NCBI GenBank assembly: GCA_949152475.1
Contig: OX424570.1
Location: 3,088,181 to 3,152,180, forward strand
Direction: 5' to 3'
DNA: 64,000 nucleotides
Source: Terebella lapidaria
Lineage: Eukaryota > Annelida > Polychaeta > Terebellida > Terebellidae
This document shows positions 20,328 through 30,759 of this stretch, piece after piece (position 1 is the first letter of the stretch; each line of letters starts with the position of its first letter). Below the pieces are notes generated by a model, which was not told the origin of the DNA, ran no database searches, and was given only the letters and a program-made list of their open reading frames with translations. A program made the translations under genes and the position numbers.

Positions 20328-20573
20328 CCTGGTTTTCTCAGCAGACAGAGGATCTTACTTCAGGCTTTCTTTTTGGAGTTTATTCTTGCTCCACGGATTT
20401 CCTTGGATTTTCTTGGAGTTTTTCAGTCTACTTTAGCGTACTGTGTGCTGCTACAGTAGTTTAGTCTAGTTTTGTAGAGTTTTTCTTGGGGGAATTGGTA
20501 AAACCTCCACGGTTACTGTACTTTCCCCTATTATCGCCCATCGCTTCGTCTGTATTGCATGTTGTATTTGCAG

Positions 20574-23500
20574 ATGAAGTGCGCGGGCTGTAAGCAATTT
20601 CTCCCAAGGTGGGAGCAGCATCACAACTGCTGGTTGTGTAGAGAACTCTGTAGACCTACAGCTGTTTGTGGGATGTGTGCTACGTGGTCCAATGACGACT
20701 GGTCAGATTATCTTCGCGGACTTCGTGCGGTACAGCAAGAGCGTTTGGCTAAGCCCTCTCCTGCTCCCCCTACCCCTTCAGCTAGTTCTAGTGCAAAGTC
20801 CCGTTACAAGCAGGCGTTACAGAAGCGGGAGGATCAGGATCTTCGTTTGCTTCGCTTTATTTCTGCTGTAAGTTATGATTTGTCTTTGCCTTTCAGCTTC
20901 CCGGGGCCCGATTCGTCGGTTCCCGGGAACCGTTACTACTCCAGTAGTACGTCGAGTTTTTCACCCAGGCCTACGGGCACGGTGTCTAACTCTCACCCTG
21001 TTCCTCTGAGCTCCGTTCAGTTGTTGTCTCCGGGGGCCAATAACCGGAAGATCAACTCTGGCGTCTCGGTTTGTGAACGGCTAGTGGGCGGTGTACCGGT
21101 TACTGCGGTTTCCGGGGTCCGTGTTACTGCCTGGGGTTGTGGCTCTGGTTTGCCTTCTCCGTCCTTGGTTGCTTCGGCTTCCAGGGCTCCGGGGTGGGAT
21201 TCCGGACCACGGGGCTCGGCTCCTGTCGCCTGTGCTTCAGGCTCAGGTCGCCCTGCTAAGCCTGGGAACCATGTGTGGGTTCCCGGGAACCGGCTACCGG
21301 TTCCCGGGTCCCGGGTCCCGGTTCCCGGGAGCCCTTGTGGGGCTGCCAGGGCCCAGGTACTGGTTCCCGTATGCCGTGCCCCCAAACCCTTTGGTGTCAC
21401 ACGACCGGGTGTTGGTGTTGGTCGGTACCCACTGTCTCCTAGGGTGATTGTTAGACAGCCGGTGCTCCGGCCCGGGTTTAAAGCTCGGGGTACTGCTTCT
21501 TCATCTTTGTCGAAGAAATCAGTTTCCTTTGTGCTTAAACCTTCTTTCTTTCCGCAGGTGGCGGAGGATTTTGAGCAAGGCGGGGTGTCCATTTCTCCCA
21601 ACCGCGTTCTTCCTTTGGCGTCCACCTCGGGTCCTACCCAGAGCTCAGCTTCGGCTCCTTCCCAGGGTCCGTCCTCGGTGCCAGCGGCCGTTAAGTCTCC
21701 GGGTTCTAGGGCGTCGGTTGCGTCCACCGTTTACCATTCAGTGGTAGAGGACTCTCCAGCTCCTGTCGTGAACAACTTCCTGTCGAAGGATGAGTTCAGG
21801 GTGGAGATGAACTCGATGCGCCAGGATTTTTTGGGTAGGCTGGAAGCACTCTTCGCTCAGCAAGGCCCTAAGGTCCCGGCTGTCCAGCGTCTCCCGGTGT
21901 CTCAGCCGTCGCAGCCTTCTCCTGCGCCATCTGTCTCTGCCTCAGAGGATGTACCTTTCGTGGCGGAGCAGGATGGGATCGTTCCACTGTCAGATCCCAT
22001 TCCGGGCTCTTCCGGTCTGGTTGTGCCTAAGAGGCCTAGGGATGATGACGTTTCGTCGGTGGCAGAGGATGACGAGTCCAACAATCCGTTTAAGCGCACG
22101 TGGCCGGAGAAGTTGGATTTTGTCAGGCGCCTGGCAGGTGACGATTGGCCTCACGTTCAGGCTTCTACTTCTCCGCCGCCAGCGAAGAGGGCTCGATCGT
22201 TCACGGAGCGGGAGCTTCAACAGCCTCGTGTCCCCCGAGATGCCCTACGTTTTCCTTTGGCTCCGGGTGTAAGGAACACTCTTTCTGGGAAACCGGCCGA
22301 GTGCGCCAAGCGTGGTCGCTTCCCTGTGGGATCCTACCTGCCGCGTCCTAAGGTCCAGGACTTCTACTCGTCCTCCGTCTTGGAGTTGGATCCGGCCAAG
22401 TTACAGGAGCAGGATATCCTTTCGGCCCCGAAGTCAGTGACTTTGCCCTGGTCGCAGATTGTGGATCTGCAGTCTGCTGTACGTCTGGGCGTCGCCGTAG
22501 ATTCTGCCATGGATTGGCTGACTCTGGCAATCTCCAAGTCGTTGGAGGCCTGTCATGATCAGGTCCTGAACAACGAACGTCTCGATCGGGCGGATTTGGC
22601 TCAGGCTCTGCACGGAACCATAGGCTTAGTTCAGTCCGTCGGGAAGGCAGTTGCGGATAAGGTGGCCGTGGACTCACACCTGTGGTGGAACTCTGAGTTG
22701 TGGAGGCGGGATGCCGTTTTAAGTAAGCTCCCGTTCAAGGTTTCGGACCAGATGACCTCTCGTCTGAGGCTTCACCCAGTTTTGCCCGAGGAGGGTCCAG
22801 CGTCGCCTTTCCTGTTCCCGGAGGGTATTCACGAGGAACTCGAGTCCCTAAGGTCACGCCAGGAGGAGCGCGAGAGGGCCAAGGCTACCTCGGAGGCATC
22901 TGTGGCCCAGTCCCAAGCTTTGGAGCGCTGGACAAAGATGCTGGCCCAGCAGCAGCAGCGGAAGCGCTCTCAGCCCCAGCAGCCTCAGCAACCGGTGGCT
23001 GGTACGTCTGGTAAGGGCAGGGGCAAGGCCGTTGACCTGCCCTTTCGTAAGGCCCCTGCCGGCACCCAGCGAGGAGGGCGTTCTGGACGAGGAGCCCGCG
23101 GCCGCGGCAAGTCGTCAAGCCCATCCAAGTCCGCAGGGGCGAAGAAAACAGGTATGTTCCTCGCTCTCTCTTCCGGCCCCTCAACGCGGGGTCGAGTGTC
23201 CAGGTCAGCTAGGCTCCGTCAGTATTATAGCTACAGACGAACCTGTCGGCGCGCGACTAAGTGGTTTCTGGCCTCGTTGGCAGGAACTAGGAGCCAGTCC
23301 CTGGATAGTCTCGACGCTGCGTCGGGGGTTCGGGCTCAAGTTTGTGAAGTTTCCACCTTTGACGCTCGCTCCAAGGGTTTTTTCTCTTCCGCACGATGCC
23401 GAAAGGCGTCAGGCGTTGTTAGACGAAATTTCGGCCATGATCGAAAAACGAGCGGTAGAACTGGTTTCGGATCATTCCCCCGGGTTTTACAGCATTCTTT

Positions 23501-26168
23501 TCGTCGTCCCCAAAGCGTCAGGGGGTTGGAGGCCGGTGATCGATTTGTCGGCTCTCAATCGCTTCCTTCACATCCCGACCTTCACCATGGAGACTCCCGA
23601 AGTGGTGAGGGCGGCCATGCCTCTCAATGCGTGGGTGGTTACCATCGATCTCAAGGATGCGTACTTCCACGTGCCCATGAGGCGGTCCATCCGGAAGTAT
23701 CTCAGGTTTTTCTTTCGCGGGCAGGTTTGGCAGTTTCGCGCTTTGCCTTTCGGCCTGTCAACCGCCCCGTGGATTTTCACCATGTGCGTCCGGGAACTGC
23801 AGGTCCTGGCCCATCGCAATGGCATCGTCCTGTTTCAGTACCTGGACGATTGGCTGATCCGTCACCAGTGTCCGCGGACTCTGGTGCGACAGGCTCAGTG
23901 GGTGGTGGATCTGTGCCATTCCATGGGCTTCAAGATCAACCCCAAAAAGTCAGACTTATCTCCTCGGCAAGACTTCGTCTTTCTGGGCTATCGATTTCGG
24001 ACTATCTCCGGATCTGTTATCCCAACCGAGGAGCGTCACTTAAAGTTATCCGAGCAATCCCGAGGGTTTCTGGATCATGTTCCGCAACCAGCCTCCAGGT
24101 GGCAGTCTCTCATCGGTTCCCTAGCCGCTACGGAAAAAATGGTTCCGATGGGTCGCCTGCACATGCGCTCTCTTCAGCATCAGCTTCATGCGAATTGGTC
24201 GCAAGCAACTGGGGACATGGCACAGTTAGTGCCGGTGTCCGACCAGGTGGTTCGGGACTTGCGCTGGTGGTTGGACCCGGTAAATTTCTACCACGGGTCT
24301 CCGTTCCGGCAGCCGCCTCCCTCCAGGCATCTGTTTACGGACGCCAGTTTGGAGGGTTGGGGAGCCCATTGGGATTCGAACGAGGTCTCGGGTCTGTGGT
24401 CTCCGTCGCAGCGGGACGACCATATCAATGTTTTGGAGATGAGGGCCGTCTTCCTCGCCTTACAGCACTGGGAACGCCACTTTTGCGGGCACGTCGTGTT
24501 GTTGGCGACGGACAATTCCACCGTCGTGGCGTATGTCAACAAGCAAGGCGGTACGAAGTCTGTTACTCTTTGCCAGTTGACCGTGGATCTGTTGCTCTGG
24601 TGTCACGAGCGTCAGATCCTTCTCCGTGCACGTCACATTCCGGGGCACATGAATGTGCTAGCCGATCGGTTGTCGCGCCGGGGTCAGATCCAGCCCACGG
24701 AGTGGTCTCTATCCCCAGATGTTTTTCGTGCAATCTGCGACCTTTGGGGCACGCCCATGATCGATCTGTTTGCCACGAGGTGGAACGCCAAGTTGCCCTT
24801 GTTCATCTCCCCGATCCCGGACGAGCAGGCCTTGGAGGTCGATGCCTTGTCAGCGGACTGGGGGGAGATGTTCCTATATGCTTATCCTCCAGCGGTGTTG
24901 ATGGAGAAGGTTCTGGCCAAGTTCAAGTCACATCAAGCCAGGATGGTTCTCATCGCTCCGCTGCTCCCTCAGAAGCCTTGGTTTCCGGACCTTCTGGAAC
25001 TATTAGCGGACAGCCCGGTGCCGTTGCCGGACCGTCACGATCTGCTCAAGCAGCCCCGGTCCGACGTCTTTCATCAAGCTCCAGCCACGCTGAGACTTCA
25101 CGCGTGGCTCTTGTCGAGCGATGTTTCCGAAAGAAGGGCTTTTCTAGGGAGGTGTCAGCGAGGATCGCCCGAACAAATCGACGATCTTCTTTGGCAGTGT
25201 ATGAATCCAAATGGACTAGATTCTGTGCTTGGTGTCGTGGCCGGAAGATTAGTCCGTTCAGGGTCACTGCTCCTTTGATTTCCGAGTTCCTGCTCGAGAA
25301 GTTCAATGAGGGTTTGGCCCCTTCGACTCTCGCAGGTTACAGGACTGCCATCGCTAGAACCATTAAGCCTAAATCGGGAGTGGATTTTGGTCAAGATCCC
25401 AGTCTTTCTGCGTTGTTGAATAGCTTTGCTATCGAGAGACCTAAAACGAGGAATCCCGTACCGTCTTGGGATCTATCGCTCGTTCTAAATTGTTTACTCT
25501 CAGAACCCTTTGAGCCGTTGGAGCGAGCGTCTTTGAAGTTCTTAACGTTAAAGACTGTCTTCCTCTTGGCCCTCGCTTCGGGGAAGAGACGTAGTGAGCT
25601 CCATGCTCTCGACTTTTCCAAAGTGCAGTGGAAGGAGGATGGCTCTGCTGTTAGGCTTCGAGTCATCCCCTCCTTTTTGGCTAAGACTCAGTTAGCTCAG
25701 ACCCCGTCTATGTCCTTTAGCATCCCGTCCCTTACCTCTTCGTTGGGGCCGGGCTTGGAGGAAGACGCGAAATTGTGTCCCGTTAGAGCCCTTCGCATCT
25801 ACGTGCGTCGCACGAAGGAGCTTCATGTGGGGAAACGTCTCTTGTTCGTTGCCTTTAAGAAGAATTTCCCGAAAGATATTCGAGCAGCAACGATCTCTTC
25901 CTGGGTCAAAAAGTGTGTTCTTTTCTGCTACGAGAAATCTCAAACACAAACGTCGGGCTCCTTCCGTGTGAAAGCGCATGATGTGCGGGCTTTAGCGTCG
26001 TCACTCGCTTTCATGAATAATGTTGCATTGTCCGATGTCATGCAGGCCTGTTCGTGGGCCTCTAACAATACCTTTGTTTCCTTCTACTGCAGGGAACTGA
26101 CGTGGCAGGATGAGGACGGCTACCACCTAGGACCCGTGGTGGCCGCGCAGAGTACGGTCCGTCTGTAA
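20574..26168 (+). CDS. DIRS gag-like / tyrosine recombinase fusion ORF, copy 2
   Basis: The start at 20574 (MKCAGC) was preferred over the more upstream ATG at 20559, because it aligns with copy 1 and follows a TTTGCAG. The 1864-residue frame has the N-terminal paired cysteines, a longer Pro/Gly/Ser-rich stretch (about residues 99-328) with many CCCGGG palindromes, the gag body (WPEKLDFVRRLAG, DFYSSSVLELDP) and an RG-rich tail. The C-terminal recombinase has R1672/R1673 in GKRRSEL, HDVR (H1802, R1805) and nucleophile Y1838. The centre overlaps the RT gene with no stop over about 2.2 kb. It is clearly diverged from copy 1 yet keeps the same architecture, so it belongs to a sister subfamily. 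Confidence 0.85.
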   Translation: MKCAGCKQFLPRWEQHHNCWLCRELCRPTAVCGMCATWSNDDWSDYLRGLRAVQQERLAKPSPAPPTPSASSSAKSRYKQALQKREDQDLRLLRFISAVSYDLSLPFSFPGPDSSVPGNRYYSSSTSSFSPRPTGTVSNSHPVPLSSVQLLSPGANNRKINSGVSVCERLVGGVPVTAVSGVRVTAWGCGSGLPSPSLVASASRAPGWDSGPRGSAPVACASGSGRPAKPGNHVWVPGNRLPVPGSRVPVPGSPCGAARAQVLVPVCRAPKPFGVTRPGVGVGRYPLSPRVIVRQPVLRPGFKARGTASSSLSKKSVSFVLKPSFFPQVAEDFEQGGVSISPNRVLPLASTSGPTQSSASAPSQGPSSVPAAVKSPGSRASVASTVYHSVVEDSPAPVVNNFLSKDEFRVEMNSMRQDFLGRLEALFAQQGPKVPAVQRLPVSQPSQPSPAPSVSASEDVPFVAEQDGIVPLSDPIPGSSGLVVPKRPRDDDVSSVAEDDESNNPFKRTWPEKLDFVRRLAGDDWPHVQASTSPPPAKRARSFTERELQQPRVPRDALRFPLAPGVRNTLSGKPAECAKRGRFPVGSYLPRPKVQDFYSSSVLELDPAKLQEQDILSAPKSVTLPWSQIVDLQSAVRLGVAVDSAMDWLTLAISKSLEACHDQVLNNERLDRADLAQALHGTIGLVQSVGKAVADKVAVDSHLWWNSELWRRDAVLSKLPFKVSDQMTSRLRLHPVLPEEGPASPFLFPEGIHEELESLRSRQEERERAKATSEASVAQSQALERWTKMLAQQQQRKRSQPQQPQQPVAGTSGKGRGKAVDLPFRKAPAGTQRGGRSGRGARGRGKSSSPSKSAGAKKTGMFLALSSGPSTRGRVSRSARLRQYYSYRRTCRRATKWFLASLAGTRSQSLDSLDAASGVRAQVCEVSTFDARSKGFFSSARCRKASGVVRRNFGHDRKTSGRTGFGSFPRVLQHSFRRPQSVRGLEAGDRFVGSQSLPSHPDLHHGDSRSGEGGHASQCVGGYHRSQGCVLPRAHEAVHPEVSQVFLSRAGLAVSRFAFRPVNRPVDFHHVRPGTAGPGPSQWHRPVSVPGRLADPSPVSADSGATGSVGGGSVPFHGLQDQPQKVRLISSARLRLSGLSISDYLRICYPNRGASLKVIRAIPRVSGSCSATSLQVAVSHRFPSRYGKNGSDGSPAHALSSASASCELVASNWGHGTVSAGVRPGGSGLALVVGPGKFLPRVSVPAAASLQASVYGRQFGGLGSPLGFERGLGSVVSVAAGRPYQCFGDEGRLPRLTALGTPLLRARRVVGDGQFHRRGVCQQARRYEVCYSLPVDRGSVALVSRASDPSPCTSHSGAHECASRSVVAPGSDPAHGVVSIPRCFSCNLRPLGHAHDRSVCHEVERQVALVHLPDPGRAGLGGRCLVSGLGGDVPICLSSSGVDGEGSGQVQVTSSQDGSHRSAAPSEALVSGPSGTISGQPGAVAGPSRSAQAAPVRRLSSSSSHAETSRVALVERCFRKKGFSREVSARIARTNRRSSLAVYESKWTRFCAWCRGRKISPFRVTAPLISEFLLEKFNEGLAPSTLAGYRTAIARTIKPKSGVDFGQDPSLSALLNSFAIERPKTRNPVPSWDLSLVLNCLLSEPFEPLERASLKFLTLKTVFLLALASGKRRSELHALDFSKVQWKEDGSAVRLRVIPSFLAKTQLAQTPSMSFSIPSLTSSLGPGLEEDAKLCPVRALRIYVRRTKELHVGKRLLFVAFKKNFPKDIRAATISSWVKKCVLFCYEKSQTQTSGSFRVKAHDVRALASSLAFMNNVALSDVMQACSWASNNTFVSFYCRELTWQDEDGYHLGPVVAAQSTVRL
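23032..25278 (+). CDS. DIRS reverse transcriptase / RNase H / methyltransferase-like ORF, copy 2
   Basis: A 748-residue frame, +1 to the gag-recombinase frame. RT motifs include WRPVIDLSALN, DLKDAYFHVP, LPFGLSTAPW and YLDDW (270-274). The RNase H motifs TDASLEGWGAHWD, LEMRAV, TDNSTVVAYVN and HIPGHMNVLADRLSR are present, then the DLFATRWN...QKPWFPDLLELL block typical of DIRS C-termini. The catalytic acidic residues are all in place. The nominal ATG is where RT-frame similarity to copy 1 begins (CPFVxPL). A GTATGT donor-like site lies at 23152 just inside it, and copy 1 has GTAGGT at the matching position 2409. Confidence 0.88.
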   Translation: MTCPFVRPLPAPSEEGVLDEEPAAAASRQAHPSPQGRRKQVCSSLSLPAPQRGVECPGQLGSVSIIATDEPVGARLSGFWPRWQELGASPWIVSTLRRGFGLKFVKFPPLTLAPRVFSLPHDAERRQALLDEISAMIEKRAVELVSDHSPGFYSILFVVPKASGGWRPVIDLSALNRFLHIPTFTMETPEVVRAAMPLNAWVVTIDLKDAYFHVPMRRSIRKYLRFFFRGQVWQFRALPFGLSTAPWIFTMCVRELQVLAHRNGIVLFQYLDDWLIRHQCPRTLVRQAQWVVDLCHSMGFKINPKKSDLSPRQDFVFLGYRFRTISGSVIPTEERHLKLSEQSRGFLDHVPQPASRWQSLIGSLAATEKMVPMGRLHMRSLQHQLHANWSQATGDMAQLVPVSDQVVRDLRWWLDPVNFYHGSPFRQPPPSRHLFTDASLEGWGAHWDSNEVSGLWSPSQRDDHINVLEMRAVFLALQHWERHFCGHVVLLATDNSTVVAYVNKQGGTKSVTLCQLTVDLLLWCHERQILLRARHIPGHMNVLADRLSRRGQIQPTEWSLSPDVFRAICDLWGTPMIDLFATRWNAKLPLFISPIPDEQALEVDALSADWGEMFLYAYPPAVLMEKVLAKFKSHQARMVLIAPLLPQKPWFPDLLELLADSPVPLPDRHDLLKQPRSDVFHQAPATLRLHAWLLSSDVSERRAFLGRCQRGSPEQIDDLLWQCMNPNGLDSVLGVVAGRLVRSGSLLL

Positions 26169-26559
26169 ATATGCAGCACTTGTACATACACACTTCGACG
26201 GTCGGACAGGTCGTCTCGAAGGTCGATTTGTCCCTCTTTTTTGGTGGAGGAAAATTTTACGTTGTCCCGCCGCCAGCAAGACAACTGCGGGGGAACCTTC
26301 TCGACGACTCCACTCTCTTACCCAGGTAATATTCTGTGGTAGTTTATGAATTTACTCGCACGCGCTAATAAACCTCCGGGCTAATTACTCGTCCGGGTTA
26401 AAACACCTAACTTGTAAATACTGGCGCGTGGGGGCTTCTTTCTATTAAATAAAAACCATAAATTCTCTAAACTCAGAAATACTTCGTTCTATGCCTCAAT
26501 GATGTTTCCTTGGGGGTTTGGGTTAGCCCTCCTCCTGTGGTTATTCTGAGATAACCCAA

Positions 26560-26655
26560 GAGTGTTTATTATAGAGGTCAAAGTGTGGACATAAATAGGA
26601 AGTTTTAACCTGTTAAAACCAGTATTTATTACACACTTACCTCTATAATAAACAC
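26560..26655. repeat. Internal complementary region of DIRS copy 2
   Basis: The left half, ending in GTGGACATAAATA, is the reverse complement of the element start (20086-20117). The right half, starting GGAAGTTTTAACC, is the reverse complement of the element end (about 26899-26958). It thus represents the circle junction of the element. Confidence 0.88.
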
Positions 26656-26694
26656 GATTATTTTCCCTCCCGCCTCCCCAGCCTAACTTCTGGG

Positions 26695-26917
26695 GGACAA
26701 AGTAATGGCGGTTCCGGGGGAACAGTTTCGTCAAGAAACATTTCTCAGAGACCACTGCGGCAGTCAGGTTTCGTCAAGAAACCTTTATGAATGACTGCTG
26801 TCTGAGGGGCATAGAACGACTAGTTTAAGAGAGTTTGCCATTAAAAAATTTAATGGCATTATTACCCTCTTTTTTGGAAGCCAGGTAAGATTACCCAAGA
26901 GTGTTTATTATAGAGGT
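26695..26917 (+). repeat. Right inverted terminal repeat of DIRS copy 2
   Basis: Reverse complement of 20105-20327 and practically identical to it. The element continues 41 bp further, to 26958, with sequence found only at the right end and in the internal complementary region. Confidence 0.9.
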
Positions 26918-26958
26918 AAGTGTGTAATAAATACTGGTTTTAACAGGTTAAAACTTCC

Positions 26959-28241
26959 TTTTTGTTTGGAAAAAAGTTGTTTTTCGACAACGCTTGTGTC
27001 TTTTGCAATGTATTTGACAATCATGAATTATTTTGCAAGCAAAAAAATGGGGTAACATGTATTTTGTATTTTTGATTTCGTGCCAAATGCCTGTTTCAAG
27101 GCATACCGGTAGTAGATAGTTACAAAACTTGTACTTTTATCTTCACTTGAATAATCATTTATTTTTGCTATATTTGTTTCCACTCGAATCATTGGTGCAC
27201 AAGTAGAATAGGATGTGGAAATATTTGACACAGTATTACGCTTAGGGTAGAGCCAAAACTACAAGTGGTGCATTTGTGATGTGATATATTTTATAACACT
27301 ACCAGTAGTATTTATAATAAGTGCTATGTTACTAGCACTTTTGACACTTGATATCTAGTGCAAGTGTATTTATTTCTTACGAATAATCCACAGTATTTTG
27401 CTTGTACTATTTTGTGATACATTATGTGATATGAACTGATCTGTTTTGTTGTGTTGCTCAGTGCCAATTGTGATATTATTGAGGTTTTTTTTTTCATTTT
27501 TCTGCTTCACGTCGTGATTTATATTGTAAACTAAAAACTGAATGTTGCGATGTGTACATATCAAATGACCATCAAGTCAGTGACTAATATTATGACTGTT
27601 GTTTACTCAATTTTGTTGACAGTATTATTTTCGTGAAGGTATATTATCAAAAACAAACACCATCAAAATATCAAAACAATGTACATGCTCTGCTGTTTGT
27701 TGACACATTTTATTGCTAATGTGAATTGTCAAGGCTTGTTAATTATACCAATGCCATGATATCATGTAAATGTCACAAGAACATTTCTATATACATTCTC
27801 TCGTGATTACATAGAGTATAAATTTGTTTGAAATTTAAATGATGTGGAATTTCACTTGCATTGCTGGCTGTACACCTATATCTATATTAAAAATTACTTT
27901 CACAAAATCTTTTCATCCTATTTTGTTTGCACATTCGTGACAATTGAGAATCACACATGTACAGCTAAGTCAAGGCCAGGTCACATTGAACAATGAATCA
28001 GCATAATGAAGCCTGGCCCATTTAAATTGTTCATTTCAGTTTTCAATAAGTAAAATCTTCATCTCGCCAGCCTTTATGTTATGGTGTTCTTAAAATCACA
28101 GTGTCAAACGTGTTCGCTGTGAAAATATATTTCAAAGTGTCACATCACTGGCCCAAGATGACCCCAGGTGACATTGGAGTTCAAGTCTAAGATTATAATA
28201 TCAATTTCAAAATTTTTAATTTAACTTCCATCTGTAATGTT
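26959..28241. other. AT-rich intergenic DNA, nothing recognised
   Basis: No exon chain, repeat array or element terminus was found. Open frames here are short and unsupported. Confidence 0.6.
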
Positions 28242-28372
28242 CAGCGATATTTACCACTGATTCTGGGGTCGATTTATTAGCGAGCACTCATTAGAAAACC
28301 ACACATGCAATATGGGTGAACTAAAGTGCTGGTAATGGTAGTTGCCTGAGCAGGTAACCCTCTGTGTGGTTA
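28242..28372 (+). repeat. Solo DIRS-end repeat next to copy 3
   Basis: GATTCTGGGGTCGATTTATT and the following 100 bp duplicate, with divergence and a deletion, the left end of the decayed DIRS at 28421. In its first bases it is closer to the right end near 32985. It may be an older terminal repeat into which copy 3 inserted. Confidence 0.5.
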
Positions 28373-28803
28373 CATCATCCATTGCCTCTCGTATCACTTG
28401 TTTGTTATGCTAAACGATACATACCTCTGATTCTGGGGTCGATCAGTAAGTGAGCCCTCATTTTCCAACCACACGTGAAATATGGGTAAATGAAACTAAA
28501 ACGAACTTACCAGATCTGTTTGGACCCTGTGCTGATAAATGGTAGTTACCTGAGCAGTTCCCCCTTCGTGTATGTGGTCACATGATTGAGACAGTCCACT
28601 GCCACCAGTTCACTTGTTTTTGGCGAGCTCGAGTCAACAACGTCAACTCTTCGCTCGGGCTTTGTTTATCAAGTCTTTGAAGTTTTTTGTTCTACGCTAC
28701 TGTGGAGAAGTCTCCTGCTACAGCGCCGTCTTGTTTGTGAGTCATGGACCGATGCAAGGTTTGAGGACATCACTCGTTGGAAGATCGTTCATGAGAAGAA
28801 GTT

Positions 28804-29995
28804 ATGTCGAATCGTCTTCGAGGATGGACTCTGGAGATTCGGGTTGGAAGTTTGCAGTTGACCGTTTCTAATATAAACTCCTTGGTTGCCGCGTTGGTGG
28901 GCAAGGATGTCCCGACCCTTGACGAGCGGCCAGATCATCATCAGACGATCATCCTCCACCCCCCTCCAGAGTGCCGAGCAGACTCCAGCAGGTCGTTAGG
29001 GAATGATCACCATGACCAACCATCTACAGCCGCTCTTTCTTCTCAGGCCACCTTCTACCATTCCATGCCTCGCCAGGGTTCTCGCCCCAACCGTCCGGTG
29101 GATGGTGGCCTTGATTCTGACCGCCTGTCATCCAGCCATGCCGAGCACTTCAGGGACTGGGTTTATGACCAAAGGCATGACTACGATTTTGATCGCTTCT
29201 ATAGGGAGGAAGCCGAGCGTTTCTACAGGTCCGTTCAATCTTCTAGAGACTCCTACTATGACTTCAGCGTAGAGGTGACCGTAAGACCATGGCGACCGTC
29301 TTCAGCCGGATTCCAGGGACTTCCATTCCAGCCATGAGGATCAGCCATGTTCAAGCGATCATGATTCCAGGACTGCCTCTTCAGATCGTTCTTCCAAGTT
29401 GGACCGGGACCGTTCTTCAGAGAAGATCCCTGTTACTTTACCTCTTCCGGAGCCTGCCATGGACGCAGAGCCATCTGTCCAAGAGTCTTCAATGGAGGAA
29501 CCACCAGCCAATAAGCCCTGTATGACTAGCCCTGCCAGTTATACCGACACTGTTACTTCCAAGGTTATTTCCAAGTCAGATGATGAGACTGAGGTCAGGC
29601 CCAGGTCAGGCGCTGGGTCCAGGAGGATTTTCGGACCTCATCGACAAGCCTGAGGCTAAGGAGTCACGCTTCTCGTCTCTTGGCGATGAGGTTCTCTCCT
29701 AATGGGTGTTCCCAAGCCAGACTTTCGCTTGTCCTCGACCAACAGCATTGCTAACGTCCGTTTGCTTACGGTGAAAGATAAGATTTTGCGTCCCAGTGGA
29801 CAGTCTCCGGACCGGCAAGTTCCTCACTCCGTTTCAAATCCAACTCAAGCACTATCAGACCGCCGACTCATCGAGGCAATGGCAGTGAATGAGGACCTCT
29901 CGCTCATCGTCCCTGGGCTCAAGATCTCATGTGTCTCAGCGACGCTCTCGGATTCAGATCTGCGGAGCTTGGAGTCTTACCCTCTTCGTGTTTAA
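28804..29995 (+). pseudogene. gag-like remnant of DIRS copy 3
   Basis: Successive frames at 28804-29337, 29399-29653 and 29702-29995 are held apart by frameshifts. They are rich in Asp/Arg/Tyr (HDYDFDRFYREEAERFYR) then Ser/Pro, and end in SRRLIEAM-like and DLSLIVPGL segments. The minus-strand element at 39590-40140 shows related sequence. The gag assignment comes from position and composition rather than a known motif. Confidence 0.5.
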
Positions 29996-30759
29996 CTGGT
30001 TGCCAACACCTTGAACTGGTTGCCAAGTCTGCTTAGCCATCAAGTCGCTCACCTTGTTCTGGATTCAACCAGCACGGATATGGAGGCTGATGCTATGGTT
30101 CAGGTTAAAGTTGTCCTCGGTCAACAAGAACGTGGGACAAATTACGAAGGACTCTCACATCGAGTGGGCCAACATGGTGTTACGGAGGTGGGATGCCTCA
30201 CTCAGGAAGACCTCTTCCAAGTTGTTGCACACTGGTCTTTGGCAACCAGCTTTTCGACTTGTATGTCCTCACCAAGGCTGGCCAGGCAGTGGTTCAGGAG
30301 GCAGACCTTCTTAGTAGAGAGGCAAGATAAGAAGCCAGTGTCGTCAACCTCATAGTTCAAGATTCCAAAGATCGGCAAGTCCTCGGATTCCAAATCACAG
30401 GCAGCTCAGCACTTCCAGAAGCCCAAGTACGACGAGCCTAAGTAGCCTTTGTCCGGTGCTTCACGTTGTGGTCGTGGTGGGGGCAGTTTGTCTTCAAGAT
30501 CCAATGCTTCGACACGCTCATGATTGGCTCCATACGCTCCCACAGATCCAGCCTACTGATGTATCCCCCGGTTGGGGCTCATCTTCAAGCCTTTTGGCAT
30601 CATCGAGATACCGAGTTCCAGGACAGTCTTATAACCACGATCTTAAGGCATTGGTACAGGATCCTGTTCAATCAGATGCCTCCCTTCTCCCCTGATCTCT
30701 GTAACGTTCGCGTCCTATGCTTCAGGGGCGGAAAAGTTCCTAGTCCTGGACAAGCCCAT

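Larger units (their letters stand above)
20086..26958 (+). mobile_element. Complete DIRS-type retrotransposon, copy 2
   Basis: All DIRS parts are present in a 6.87 kb unit. These are the left inverted repeat (20105-20327), gag-recombinase (20574-26168), RT/RNase H in the +1 frame (23032-25278), the internal complementary region (about 26560-26655) and the right inverted repeat (26695-26917). The outer limits come from the internal region, whose two halves are complementary to 20086 onward and to the sequence ending at 26958; no target duplication is seen, as expected. The inverted repeats match with almost no difference over about 220 bp and both ORFs are open, so the insertion looks recent. 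It begins 172 bp after the stop codon of the KIAA2012-like gene, in the same orientation. Confidence 0.92.
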
